Source: Takakia lepidozioides (Eukaryota > Streptophyta > Takakiopsida > Takakiales > Takakiaceae). Taken from it: DNA of 64,000 bases. The position numbers and the translations under genes are program-made. Positions 48,001 to 59,365 of the stretch are shown here, piece after piece. The stretch covers positions 39,574,042-39,638,041 of the forward strand of contig CM060734.1 in NCBI GenBank assembly GCA_030704615.1, written 5' to 3'. The notes beneath the pieces are model-generated. The model searched no databases. It had not been told where the DNA came from and saw nothing but the letters and a program-made list of their open reading frames with translations. Position 1 is the stretch's first letter. Every line of letters starts with the position of its first letter.

Positions 48001-49162
48001 TTTATATATCAGTTTTCTGTTTATTTTTTCTTTCTTTTGAAGTCCTGACTGCTCAAGCCATAATAGTTTGTTCACTTCAAGTTGAACTTCATAATATCTT
48101 TTGGTGTCATTTAATTGGTCTCCTCTCCATGTCCTGTGTAAATGTCCTGTTCCACCGCAGCTGTATTGTTTTTGTCTACCCTCAGTTTCAAACCATCTCA
48201 GTTTTCACTATCTTCACAACTAACTAGATCCCTTTGCCTGGAATTATTGTTGTTGTTGCTTTCAGGCAGGAAGTGATTGCTTTGTGACGAAAACGTTGGA
48301 TAGGTGCATGTTATGGGAGATGCAAACTCCCCAGGTACTTTGACCATAGGGTCAGATTGTACCAGTCAACTTGCTGCAGTATCTCTAGTCTTTCAACTTG
48401 TGAATTCTGTGTTGTTCACACGTAAACCTGGGCAAATCTGAAGGCTGAGTTCCATGTGTGCGTGATCTGACAGGTGATTGAACCCAGCCTGCTGGCAAGA
48501 GGGTTTGAGCTTGTAGAACGGTATGGACGAAACCCTACTTCGATCACCTGGCCCAGCTTTATGGTTTGTATGCTTAGTAAGTTGTGACCAAATATATGTT
48601 GAAAGTGCAGTTAGTGTTTTGAGTTAAGAAGATATTGCTGCCTGACTCTCTATATAACCATTCAGAAACCAGGATCAACTATTTGAACAATGGTGTTATA
48701 GTCATCATCATGTCAACCTCTGTCACTTCTTTTTCTTTGGTGCTTTATTGGCTGACCCTGCCTGGGATGCCCAGGGAGGGTCTGCAAGTTACGGATGACG
48801 TGTCAATCGTTGAGTATTTGAAGCACCCTGTGTTCATTACACAAGGATCGTATACTAACCTGAAGGTACATGTGACTCTTACCTATATCAACCCGTTTGA
48901 TGACTATTCTCTTTGCAGAGCATGACTTTTACCCTTGGTTCAAGGCACAGATTTGCACCTCACCAGGAAGTTGTCAGGCCCTGTGTGAACATGAGGCAAG
49001 AAAGAACAGAGGATATAGTTCACTTGCATCTGCAGAACACGGTTTTTACTATGGGGTGTATTTGGGGATGATGGTAAACAGGTAACAACCCCAGATGATT
49101 TGTATGTTGCGGAGAGAATTATCCATCAAAAAGCCCCTACGGCGACTTCCCTTGCATTGTGA
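45013..49162 (+). CDS. ISPD: 2-C-methyl-D-erythritol 4-phosphate cytidylyltransferase, plastid
   Basis: Third enzyme of the plastid MEP isoprenoid pathway: CTP plus MEP gives CDP-ME. The first exon (45013-45227, ATG of [10 protein letters not shown]) is Ser/Thr/Ala-rich like a transit peptide. Catalytic exons, all phase-matched: 46422-46484, 46660-46715, 46855-46934, 47069-47151, 47415-47492, 47877-47945, 48266-48334, 48474-48520, 48775-48865, 49082-49162. Motifs are the CTP-binding [74 protein letters not shown] and [11 protein letters not shown], ending [14 protein letters not shown]. Exon 1 ends in phase 2 but the next catalytic exon needs phase 0, so at least one short exon is missing between them. 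A frame around 46015-46130 ([20 protein letters not shown]) is a candidate, but its splice phases do not fit. Confidence 0.93.
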
Positions 49163-50446
49163 AGAGGAAGTCGATGTCAATATGCTACTTGTACTTTGGA
49201 ATACTCCTGCGGGGGTCTGATTTCTTGTCCTGTAGAACAGTGTGCTGCAGCGTCCCAATCATTCAAACATGTGACAATATTCATTTTAATGTCCTTCACT
49301 AAGGTAGAGACAGGTCGTTATCTCCTGCATTTGTAGCTTGGCATAAAGGGCTAGCAAAGAAACATAGAGACCAAAACAAAAGGGAGGTAAATGGAGGTTT
49401 CATTCACGTGTCACCTGCTAGAATCCATGAAAAGAATGGATAGTCACTTCAGATGAGACAGCAAGGGATATCACCCACAATGGTAAACATCTAGCAAATG
49501 TGCTGCAGTTGTTATGTGCAAATGTTCGTGCATCACCCCTCCAAGGTTGTGCATCATCTGAAGTGTGCAGTAGCCCCAGCTGACCTCACATCAAAAAATT
49601 TGTCTCAAGTGTACTGATGTTTGTAGACTTCATTGAAGGCTTGGAACCAATAGTTCTCCAGACCACTTGAAGCTCTTAGTTGTACCACTAGTCAGAGGGA
49701 GCATAAGCCGCAGTGAAATCCACCTAGGTCTTCCCGAGATTGATGTTGCTTTGTACCTTACATTGTTGTGCTGGCCTAGAGGTTGGGCCCTAGGATTTGC
49801 AAGGATTGTGTAAGGAAACATAGTGCAGCTCAATCATAACTGGTCCTCAGTGACCACAAGTTGAGATCAACCTTCTTTGAGATAAATAAACCTTACTAAA
49901 CTAAATCATTGATGATCTCAAGAAGTGTTGAAGAAAGATCCCTGACCAATTCCTTCATTCTTCGACCGGCCAAGCAGTAGTCATCTAATCCTTTCTCTAA
50001 GCACCAAACGCATACTTTGCCCTTTGCATACTCTTGTTAAATGATACAACCACATTGAACCAATTGAGCATGGTCCCAGTAAGAACCATTAACATATGTA
50101 TACGAATGAATGAAGTCCCTAAAGGCAACATGTCAAGGTCACAGCCACAAAAATTAAAATGCTAAAATTGTACTCATTGACTAATGACTACCAAACATTA
50201 GCTATGACACACTTTAACTCACTCTTCTGGTGCTGGTAACACCAGAATATCAAACTCAGCTTTCATCTCCAAAAATACTCAGACTCACTGAAAGACAGCC
50301 TGGTTACGGTACATTGAATGTTGATTCAATGCATCATTGCCATCAGTAGAGATGTCACACCAGTTGGGGTTGAATTGCCCATCTTGCGGAGACTAAGGAG
50401 TGTCAAAGTGTTGTCAGCAACGGAACACCTCAGTAGCCTCTACTAG
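49163..50446. other. Intergenic between two converging genes
   Basis: IspD (+) and the ABTB1-like gene (-) converge here, so this 1.3 kb should hold both 3' UTRs and terminators. No open frame of note. Confidence 0.5.
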
Positions 50447-53400
50447 CTACACTGCTTCCCAGTCCCCCTCAGAGATCTCACTCTCAGCTGCAGCCGCCAG
50501 AAGCTCCAAACGATGATCGAAGTGGCGAGCGCTTGCATCTCGCTGATCTAGTTCAGCACCTTCTTCAGCCAACCATTTTTCACGCAGATCATCGAGAAGA
50601 TTATCCTGGTTATCCCGACCCTGTTCCCCAGGAGCACTTGGCATTGTTGTCCGCTCTGACAAGTCACCAGAAGGAGGTGGAAGGGTCCGTAGCATTTGCC
50701 GGAACTCAGGAGTGGCCGCAAATATTTCAAAATTGACTGCCATGGCATCAAGACAGTGCTCCCGCAACTTCCAGACCCCATACCTGGTGATAGACAGGTG
50801 CCAAATGTTTCTGTGACTTGCATAGTTTAACATCACTTAAAATAGTATATAACAAAATTCCAGAGCATATATGTAGCCATGATAAAATGTTTTGCCATTA
50901 GCCAAATGCCTTCACCTTACACATTAACCCCGTTGTCTCTCTCCTGATTGGGTGACAATTGCTTGTGTGAAATTGAGTGAAGATTCTTCCACAAGCAAAA
51001 ACGTCTCCATGGTGAAAGTGAGAATTACACTACATGTTTACAACCACAATTGTGAAACTGAAAGCAGAGTAGGAATACCATAAGAATAAAAAAGAACAGT
51101 GGGAATTAGGAAGTACATGTCGGCAAGGAGTAGCCAACGACAAACTTCAGCAGACGTGGCAGTCTCCAATTGGGGTAGCAGAGCATCTGCCGCAGCCCGC
51201 TTCAATGGAAATAACAAGTATCGTGATGCTGCATCAAATACCTCCTCTGCCTGCATTCGGGTCCAAACACCTCCAAGCTCAGTTCTATCTATTGCCGCTA
51301 AATGATTGCCAATCCTCAAAGAGGGGATTGCATTTATTGTGATCTTTATCTTTCTGTTCAGTTTGAGGAATGGACAAAATGCCAAAAATTATGGCCCTCC
51401 TTATATCTACTCAGGGATGACCTCTAATCATATTGATACCACTAATCTACCTATTGGAAATCTGGAGGTTAATCTACGAACATGAGTCCCAGCAGTGGAG
51501 GAAAATAGTCATCCAAGAAACCCCATTCCACTCTCTTCTCAACCTCCACCATCCTTCCCCACTTCACAATCCTCCCTTCTCGATATGACCAAAGCAAGCA
51601 TGGTAAGGCCGCCATAAGCACCATCTACCACATACATTTTCCATAGCCTACTGCACCCTCCTCCATCCATGCAAACACCGGGCAATGCAAGAGGGTCGAT
51701 AAACACACCTGCTCAGGCTCTATCTCCTCAACTGTGTCAGTGTAACTGCTCCACAAATAACACAATTCATGCCCCATCAGTCTCAAATCTGCAAATTTTG
51801 ACTCTGGTGACTACATATTTTTTGAATTTTTTATTGCTAACATAGGCAGCTCCACTAAGTTGTCTCCTCTTTTCTCTTTCTCTCTCCTTACTGGGATGCG
51901 CATACACAGAAAGTGATTCAATCAGCTAAACAGCTTTGGGTCTCAACAAATTTTTGCACTGCAGAGGGAGAAATAATGAAGTAAAAAAGACCATGCTTTG
52001 CAACATTATTAGGCCAACCAATACACATTGTGTGGGTTGACAATTCCAACTATGCTAAATCTCTAGAATACATCCAGAAAGCATGTCGGCTTGTTCTAGA
52101 ACAGCTGATGTGGCTGTTCGGGGCATTTGGCATACCTACTTTAAGCCCTTGACGTGATGAATTCAAGGTCAGATGGTGGGGTCAGTGAATTGCATGCCCA
52201 ATACCAGATACCCAAAGACTATTTCTTGAAAGCAAGACCGTCCTGTTAAATAGGCCAAGCCGCAAAGAAAAGGGGAGGAGATTTTCAAGTATCTGAAAAT
52301 TAGTTCAGAATTGCATCTGGAATCCCTGAGATTCAGAAAGGGACAAGGGCTTACATATACTCCAAAACTTTCTGAAATGCACCAGCACTCAAGTCATATT
52401 CTTGCAGCTCTGGCAGCGAACCCCTCCCTAGCTTATCCAGGGCACCTTCCCGGAACTCATTTGTTCTCAAAAACCGGGCCTTAAAGTACTCCGACCGCGC
52501 ACTCAATATCACTCGGTGGCATCTGAATCTGTCCTCCCCTACTAGAAAACAAACGTCTGCGTGATCTTCAATGAAATTGTCTGTTGATGTGCTGATGGTG
52601 CAAGCATCTAAAGCATTTTCTAGCCGTGCAATTCGGTCTCCCTTCAGTTCATCCTGATGGCCAGAATGCCCAGACATCAATACAGCAGAGCTTTGCCAGA
52701 CAGTTTGACTGCTACTTGAACGAGTGCCATTTTAATTGCCCGATTGAATTAGCAAATGAAGGTGACACACAATTTTCTCATCACAGCACTTCATGGGACT
52801 GGTCCTAACCCTTATTTGCAAGTCTAATGTCAGTGGTTCCAAGTCCCAACATACCACTGTGAGACCACAATGTCACCAACACATGAGATCCGAACAAAAG
52901 GATAAAATCTCCAGATGAAGTGAGATCCGCATGCTCTCTTTGTAGGTAGGATCTCGGTATCCAACCCTTGTATAAACTTGTTTGGTCAACTTTTTGCTAC
53001 ATAAATCCATCATGCATGTTTGACATGTATTGGTCCTCACCTCAACAGAGAGCTCCTCTATAGTTGGACCGCTCATCTTGAAATCAATCACCTGTGCTTC
53101 CTCTTTTCTGGTCTCCCTCCCATTGCCCTCAAAGTCTCTCTTTGAATTTGCAAGCAAGAGAGCAAGAAGGCGGTGCATGGAAGCTGGAAGCCGCTCACAC
53201 TCAGGCAATGAGGACCCTTGCAGAATAAAATGTTTCTGGGAGTCATCCACTCCTTTCAATGACTTTCTATTGGCATACTTCTGATGCACCATCTCTTTCT
53301 CCAGAGCTTTCTTCAGGCCCATGCACCCGCACACCTTGCAGATCCGCACCAGATCCTCCATATCATCAACAGCCACATCCAATCTATCTGTGTAGAAGAA

Positions 53401-55562
53401 ATGCAGCAGGCTAAACAGAGCAGCATATGTGAGCCTTTGGTTTGCAAACCGAACCTCACGGCGGCCTTCCCATGCTGTTTCAAACTGTTTTTTGAAAAAA
53501 GGAGAGCGGGCCGCAAGTAAGGCACGGTGAGCTCCTACTGGCCTTCCACCCACATAGAAAATGATACACGGGCCCAACTCGTCCCCCAGCCCTCCATTGC
53601 TACTACTAAGTCCATGGGATTCATTGTCTGTGGGTAGCATTCCATTCTCGTACTGTCCCTCTGCCTCACCAACGGGAATTCTACCATAGACACCAGGGTT
53701 CCCGTCCAGGCACCTGCAAAGATGTTGATAAGCCAAGTACCTAGATGATGAAACTATTGGCACAGGTCAAGACAAACTCAGCTTCCAGCAGATGCCTCAG
53801 TGGGTCAAGCACACAGTGGCCTCATTCTAGTGTTCATCTGCAAGGGGCTACGAGCTAAACATGTCAAGCAGTGAGAGGGCATACAACTGCTCTTGTTTGC
53901 TATGCTAAAAAGTTCACTCTGCTCTGCAGTGAGTGCGAGTGGATTTTCTGAAAGTAAATGAGCCCATCACAGGATGAGCTGAGACCTGAAGCTTGTGGCT
54001 AATGCTGACACATACGCATTCACAGAGAGATGGCAGAAAGCCTTTGTCAGAAAAGTATCGTACTTCTTGTTGTAGCATTTGCTATCCAAGAGATTTCTCC
54101 CCCAGTGAGGTTTTGTTTAAACATTACCACTTATTTCACACGTCTTCCAACAATCTGGGGAAAGGACATATGTTTACACCTGGAATTTGCATCAAAGCTC
54201 ACAAACAGTTCCCGGAGTGAGCGGGGCAGGGGGTCTAAAGGTGGGGGGCGCGCCTCAAAAGCCTTCAGCAGCTTACGAATGTGCAAGTTTAGGGCTGCAT
54301 AGTGGCATCGATCACCATCAAACGTATTTTCACTGCAAATTGCCCCATTCTCCAACAATATTCGGGCCCCATCCAGGTGACCCACCAGGCAGGAATAATA
54401 CAGGGCAACCGAGTCCCACACATCCCGAGCATTTACATTAACCCCTTGCTCCAGCAATAGCTTCAAACGCTCAACATCTCCTGCACGTGATGCTTCATAA
54501 ATATCCCCAGTTGGTACCTGCGTGTCCATTGAAGGAGATTGTCTCACTGAAGTTCAGATAACACTACCTACACCCAAAGCTGATCTCTTCTTGGATTTTG
54601 CTTCTGGAGCAGCATGGAATGCATGAAATATTTTATGCTACCTCAAAAACAACGAACTTCTAATAAATGGCAGCAGGGGTCTTGATTATCCCTTTCCAAC
54701 ATCACAATACAAAAGCAATAGACTAATACTCCCTTCTGCCACATAACCATCACTTTCAACAGATGTAGATTGTTCAGTATATCGAATTTGATCATACACC
54801 CTTCAAGTTGCCTAAGCATAGAAACAATGCCGTTTCCCTTAGAACAAGGCTTCATCCCCTTGGATTTAAGATAAATGTCCATTGACAAGCAGAGTCATTG
54901 GAAACTACGCAATTCTCCTCAAAAGTATGAAACTTCGCAATTCTCCTCAAAAGTATATGCTCCCTTTTAACCCCAGTCAACAAAGCCTCTTCCATCCCTT
55001 GGTTTAAGAAATTGGTCTCGGTCCACTGACAAGTAGCCATGGAGACGTATACTCTCCATTCCAAAACTTTGAACATACATTTGCAGACTCAAAGCAGGAG
55101 TCCTAGCCAAATGGAACTTCTTTGTTCACTAATTTTTCTGCGATGGAGACATTTCGAATAAGGCATCCCCAGAGTCTATAACGAGGAGACCTCACGTATG
55201 CTTTCGTTGTTCAAGAGAGATAATAATTACCGACCCTCTTCCTGTCAGAAGACCACACAGCTCAAACAATAGTGACAATGCTGATCCAGATGAATTTGAA
55301 ACCTAACTGCAGAAAAATTAAAGCAGAATACTGAAAATATACTTGGATCGCTCAGTCCTAAAAACCACCATTACGTTACTGCCCCTTCTGGAATGTAGGA
55401 AAACAGTGAAATTCGACGGGAATTGGTCCAGTAATAGATGTCAACTGGTACCTTCCTGCGCGGAAGAAAGGGCTCGTCGGGTTCGTCCCCATAAAAGATA
55501 CTGGCCAGCTCTGCATCCACCAGTGGAGCCTCTCCATAACCGCCCGCTTGTTGGTGTGCCAT
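50447..55562 (-). CDS. ABTB1: ABTB1-like ankyrin and double BTB/POZ protein
   Basis: Likely substrate adaptor for cullin-3 ubiquitin ligases, by family knowledge. Seven exons join in phase to 642 aa: 55562-55452, 54517-54180, 53713-53041, 52653-52355, 51745-51709 (a 37-base micro-exon, [12 protein letters not shown]), 51250-51117, 50783-50447. Exon 1 gives an acidic leader ([15 protein letters not shown]). Two ankyrin repeats follow ([33 protein letters not shown]), then [20 protein letters not shown]. The first BTB has [20 protein letters not shown] and [12 protein letters not shown]. The second has [20 protein letters not shown] and the BTB tail [20 protein letters not shown]. The C-terminus is helical ([11 protein letters not shown]-like). 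The order matches human ABTB1. An ATG also occurs at MDTQVP before exon 2, but a cleaner acceptor follows it, and exon 1 then joins exactly. Confidence 0.93.
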
Positions 55563-55714
55563 AATTCCTGGATCCAACTTCTGCCCAATGTTTTTAGCGC
55601 AGCTTCCTCTCCATCACTAACCGTAGGGATGAGGGAAAAAATATGAAAAAGTTTGGAGCTTGTTTTCGCTCTTGCTCTCTCACTCCCACTTCCCCTGGTG
55701 ATGGGAGGAAAAAA

Positions 55715-55931
55715 CTAGGTCATGGCAGGCAAGGCATCGCCATCGAGCTCCATGACCTGCCCTAATGCTACCGATTGTTGGGCTACTTTGTGACAGACCT
55801 GGCATGTCGTACTACGACCCTTGAATCCCATCAAATTCGCGAACTGCTCTTCAGGGAGGATCCTCTCTCCTCTGCCACAATCTTGACACACACGTGTAGG
55901 AGAAGAAACAAATCTATAGAATAAGTGTTAC
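55715..55931 (-). CDS. Small CxxC..CxxC zinc-ribbon-like ORF (doubtful)
   Basis: A minus-strand frame of about 70 codons after an in-frame TAA and a possible acceptor (TCTATAG). It reads RVCQDCGRGERILPEEQF, then NLMGFKGRSTTCQVCHKVAQ, ending in ELDGDALPAMT and a TAG at 55715. The paired CxxC motifs with F..KGR between them resemble small zinc-binding modules. Another open minus frame lies upstream at 56116-56298 (QLDSRLQFDRENLPNELVSL) and could be an earlier exon. No ATG or complete gene model was found. It may be the last exon of an unrecognised gene or a decayed copy. It lies just upstream of the first exon of the ABTB1-like gene. Confidence 0.35.
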
Positions 55932-57739
55932 ACTTTTTTTTAGCCGAATGATATCTGACCATTCATCCATCAACGCCTGGAGATTTCCAGTGAGTAGACG
56001 CCACGCCATGAAAGGGCGCACACCCATGTGTCTCTTCAGGCTTTCTTCTACCTCTTGGTCTCCCTATCTGGTCGCTCACTCACTAGTTGGATCCTCACTA
56101 CAGTACTAATCAAGCTCAATGGCATTCTCCTTCCCAGACCACATGAGAAACTTTTGGTCTAACTGTAATTTGGTTTTGAGAAAGAAAATTGCTCAAACTC
56201 ACAAGCTCGTTGGGAAGATTCTCACGATCAAACTGCAACCTGCTATCTAGTTGAAGCTGGTGTATAAGTTTCCTAGCTATCCTTTTAGCATTTTGCACTA
56301 GCTAATCCAAGCAAACCTAAAAGCTGGCCAGTGTTAAGTATCTTGGTGCTGAATCGACTTCTGAGTCCATTTGCAACCATCGGCTGACATGGGAAGCACC
56401 GATTCCACAATCATGACGAAGACCCGCTTTCATTCCTCTCTCTCTTTAATACTGAAAAATTTCCAAGACCCTTTGTACTACATTCACACTCACATTGCCC
56501 ACATGAGATCGCCAGGCTCTTTATGATGAAGAGTCGGACAAAATTTTAATACAACTTCAGCATGCCAATGGCTCGGAGCAATCTTGTTCTTCTGAAAACA
56601 ATCCGTACAGTCCAAACGTTATTAAGAAGGTGTAATCACATTATAAAGTGCCTTGCACGAAATCAAGTTGGTGGGATTGCCCTCAAGAACGGAGGTCCTC
56701 CGAGAAAACTCTATGTGCTCGGAAAAAGATCAGAGAACTTTGATTCAGTATCTTGCCCTTGTCCTGTGCACGGGGTTGGCGCCTACCGTAAATTGAAATC
56801 TCCAAGAAAACGTACTACTCCTTTTTGACCTAGTCGCCTTAAACCCCTCTCAACCCACAGTTAGGGGTTTGGCGTCCCCAAGGCTCCAGAGAGGTTTCCA
56901 TGGAAACTGACACACCTCAGTACCGAGTGTGTTTTTACCTACTGCATTGAAAATTATTTCTTACTCTCTTACTCACTCTTCATTCTTCCCTGGACACGTC
57001 ACAGCGCGGAGATATGAGGTTCTAGATGTGGGGGGGTGGCGAAGGAAGGAGCTTATATCTTCATCATTGCATGAAGAGGGAATTGAAGAGGGAGCGAAAC
57101 TCGGAACCTGATTGTCGATGTTACTACTCGTCAACCTCGCAGAATGAAACACAAGGCAGATTGACAGCAGAAAGAGGTTTGATGCAATACATGCCACTGG
57201 CGTCAGTCACACTTAAGGAGTCACTATGAAGGTATATATGTTCATCAGCATGTAGTTTCTTTTTGTCTCTTCGGTAGTGCCAATGAGTGAAGACTCCATG
57301 AGATGAAGGATCTGTTCTGTGCAATGGCCAGTTATGTCTGCAAAGAAACCGTGAGTAGCAGCAGACAGCGCGGCATAGACTAGGAGCTCCTTAAGTGCCA
57401 AAGGCTCTGAATGACGGTTTTTTCCTACTTGCTTTCCTTGTGTGGACCAGCTTTGCAACTCTGCTTAAGCCAGGCCTGCCAAACCCTTTGGAGCCTCTCT
57501 CTCCTAACAGCAGGGGGCCTAGATGGTCAAGGAGCTATGGTGGGGGTTGTGATTGCGTTTGTCAAGGCAGACTATGCTCTGATTTGAAGATAGCCTCTTT
57601 ACCACGCAGAACAACCATGTGATCCAATCTCAAAGGACAGCAAAGGTGAGTAGGTTATGGAGCCTGCCTAGGTTGTTGAGGAAGTCCATGTTGAGATGAC
57701 AATTGTGGATGTTTTTTTGAGGTGGGCCAGAGGATTTGA
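55932..57739. other. Intergenic upstream of the ZUP1-like gene
   Basis: About 1.8 kb, apart from the doubtful frame at 56116-56298 noted with the neighbouring zinc-ribbon ORF. Frames such as 56562-56828 (+) are short and unrecognised. Confidence 0.4.
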
Positions 57740-59365
57740 ATGGAGGAGGCGGAAGTAGAGGGATGCCCAATTTGTAATCGCAAGGTGCCGGTAATTGCTC
57801 TGGAGAGGCACGTCAATGGCCATTTGGATGAGGAGCAAATAGCCTGGGATCAAGAGCTCGCACAGCAAATGGCATCCACAAGTCAGACTCCCTGCAAAGA
57901 CCAGATAGATGATGGTCAGCCTGAGAACGTAACTTCAAACAGACATTCAAACTCTGCTGTGAAATGCTCGCTTGGTTGCGGGCAGAATATCCCGGTTGAG
58001 GAGTGGGAAAGCCATTTGTTGCAGCATGAGTTGGCCCTCCAAGAAACAGGTGGACAGCAGAATATGAACAACAGCAAAAGAGCTGGCAGTGGGTTGCATG
58101 GGGAAGGCAGGTCACATACACCTGAAAACCGAAGCCTCAAGGATCAATCCTTGGATGACACTACCAGGGCTGTGCTGATATCCCAAATGCGCGAGCCGTG
58201 TGTGAGATCGCAATTAGGGTTGATGACATTACTCCAGCAGTGCTTGGAATCTGAACAGCGGGGATTCTCAACTGTAGCACTTTCAGGCTATGTTGAACAC
58301 TTTGACAGCAAACACAAGGAGGATCTTGGCTGGGGCTGCGGATGGCGGAACATCCAAATGTTATGTTCTCATTTGTTAGTTGAAGATCAAGAAGCAAAAG
58401 AGGTGTTGTTTGGTGGGGCGGGCTTTGTTCCTGACATTCCAGCATTGCAGCGATGGCTGGAGATAGCTTGGGCAAAGGGCTTTGACGTCCCTGGAGCGGA
58501 GTATTTTGAATGGAGGATTTCAGGCACCCATAAGTGGATTGGGACTACTGAGTGTGCAGCTCTGTTGAGGTCCTTTGGAATTCGTGCACGGATTATTGAT
58601 TTCCAAGCAAATAAAAGAGGCAGAAATGAAGCCCGTGGAAAGTGTGGCTCAAACTCAGAGCCAACTCGAAATGAGTTCTCACCAAAGAAGCCTTTGGCTC
58701 TAGAAATTCCTCAGGATGCTGAGTGTGTTGGCTGTGGTAAGCCTCTGATTCAGGGCACACAATGCTCTGATTTGTGTCCAACCTGTATTGACGAGGTTCT
58801 TCAACAAAGCCCCAAAAAGGATGAGAGAAGAACATTGGATCACTCTGAGGGCATGCCACGGTTGGCAGGCAAGAGCAGTCCGGAGGATAAAGGGAATTTG
58901 CATGAGAAAGTTGGAAATGATGGTGATAAGGGGCAAAAGGAGGCAACCATCAACCATCAGCATCTGATTGATTGGGTCTGGAACTATTTCTTGGACAGGG
59001 CTGATAAAGAGTCAGTGACTAATGCAGGTGGGCCAATGAAACAGCCCGTCATTGTCACTAAGTCCTCGCCCCTGTATTTCCAGCATAAAGGACATTCTCG
59101 AACAATTGTTGGAATAGAGAGACGGTGGAAACACGAGTTGGGTGCAGATGACGACGTCTTTCTTCTTGTTCTCGACCCTTCTCAAAGAACTGAAGACATT
59201 GGGAGATGTCTTCGCGAGCGCACTGGATGGCAAAGGCTGGTGAAGCGCGGTGTGCATACACTCAAACAAGCTGAGTATCAGCTATGCTATGTGGATCGAG
59301 GGGTTGCAGTTGGAGAGGAGCTCGAGGGCCTTAAGGTTTTGAGCAGCGTCCACTACACTTACTGA
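57740..59365 (+). CDS. ZUP1: ZUP1/ZUFSP-like deubiquitinase (peptidase C78)
   Basis: Intronless 541-aa cysteine peptidase of family C78. Family knowledge: ZUP1 cuts K63-linked ubiquitin chains and works in genome maintenance. Two N-terminal zinc fingers are visible: CPICNRKVPVIALERHVNGH (residues 9-28) and CSLGCGQNIPVEEWESHLLQ (76-95). The peptidase core has the catalytic Cys200 in LGWGCGWRN, a helix MLCSHLL, VPDIPALQRWLEIAW, the probable catalytic His452 in GHSRTIVGIE and Asp479 in LLVLDPS. Between residues 290 and 405 lies a low-complexity insertion that carries CVGCG (329-333) and CPTC (346-349), a possible extra zinc site. The ATG has an in-frame upstream flank without an obvious earlier start. 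A UFM1-specific protease is the alternative, but the zinc fingers favour ZUP1. Confidence 0.93.
   Translation: MEEAEVEGCPICNRKVPVIALERHVNGHLDEEQIAWDQELAQQMASTSQTPCKDQIDDGQPENVTSNRHSNSAVKCSLGCGQNIPVEEWESHLLQHELALQETGGQQNMNNSKRAGSGLHGEGRSHTPENRSLKDQSLDDTTRAVLISQMREPCVRSQLGLMTLLQQCLESEQRGFSTVALSGYVEHFDSKHKEDLGWGCGWRNIQMLCSHLLVEDQEAKEVLFGGAGFVPDIPALQRWLEIAWAKGFDVPGAEYFEWRISGTHKWIGTTECAALLRSFGIRARIIDFQANKRGRNEARGKCGSNSEPTRNEFSPKKPLALEIPQDAECVGCGKPLIQGTQCSDLCPTCIDEVLQQSPKKDERRTLDHSEGMPRLAGKSSPEDKGNLHEKVGNDGDKGQKEATINHQHLIDWVWNYFLDRADKESVTNAGGPMKQPVIVTKSSPLYFQHKGHSRTIVGIERRWKHELGADDDVFLLVLDPSQRTEDIGRCLRERTGWQRLVKRGVHTLKQAEYQLCYVDRGVAVGEELEGLKVLSSVHYTY

Noticed and set aside
57813-58475. Several minus-strand frames opposite the ZUP1-like gene
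   Set aside because: They mirror a single well-supported plus-strand frame and have no motifs of their own.
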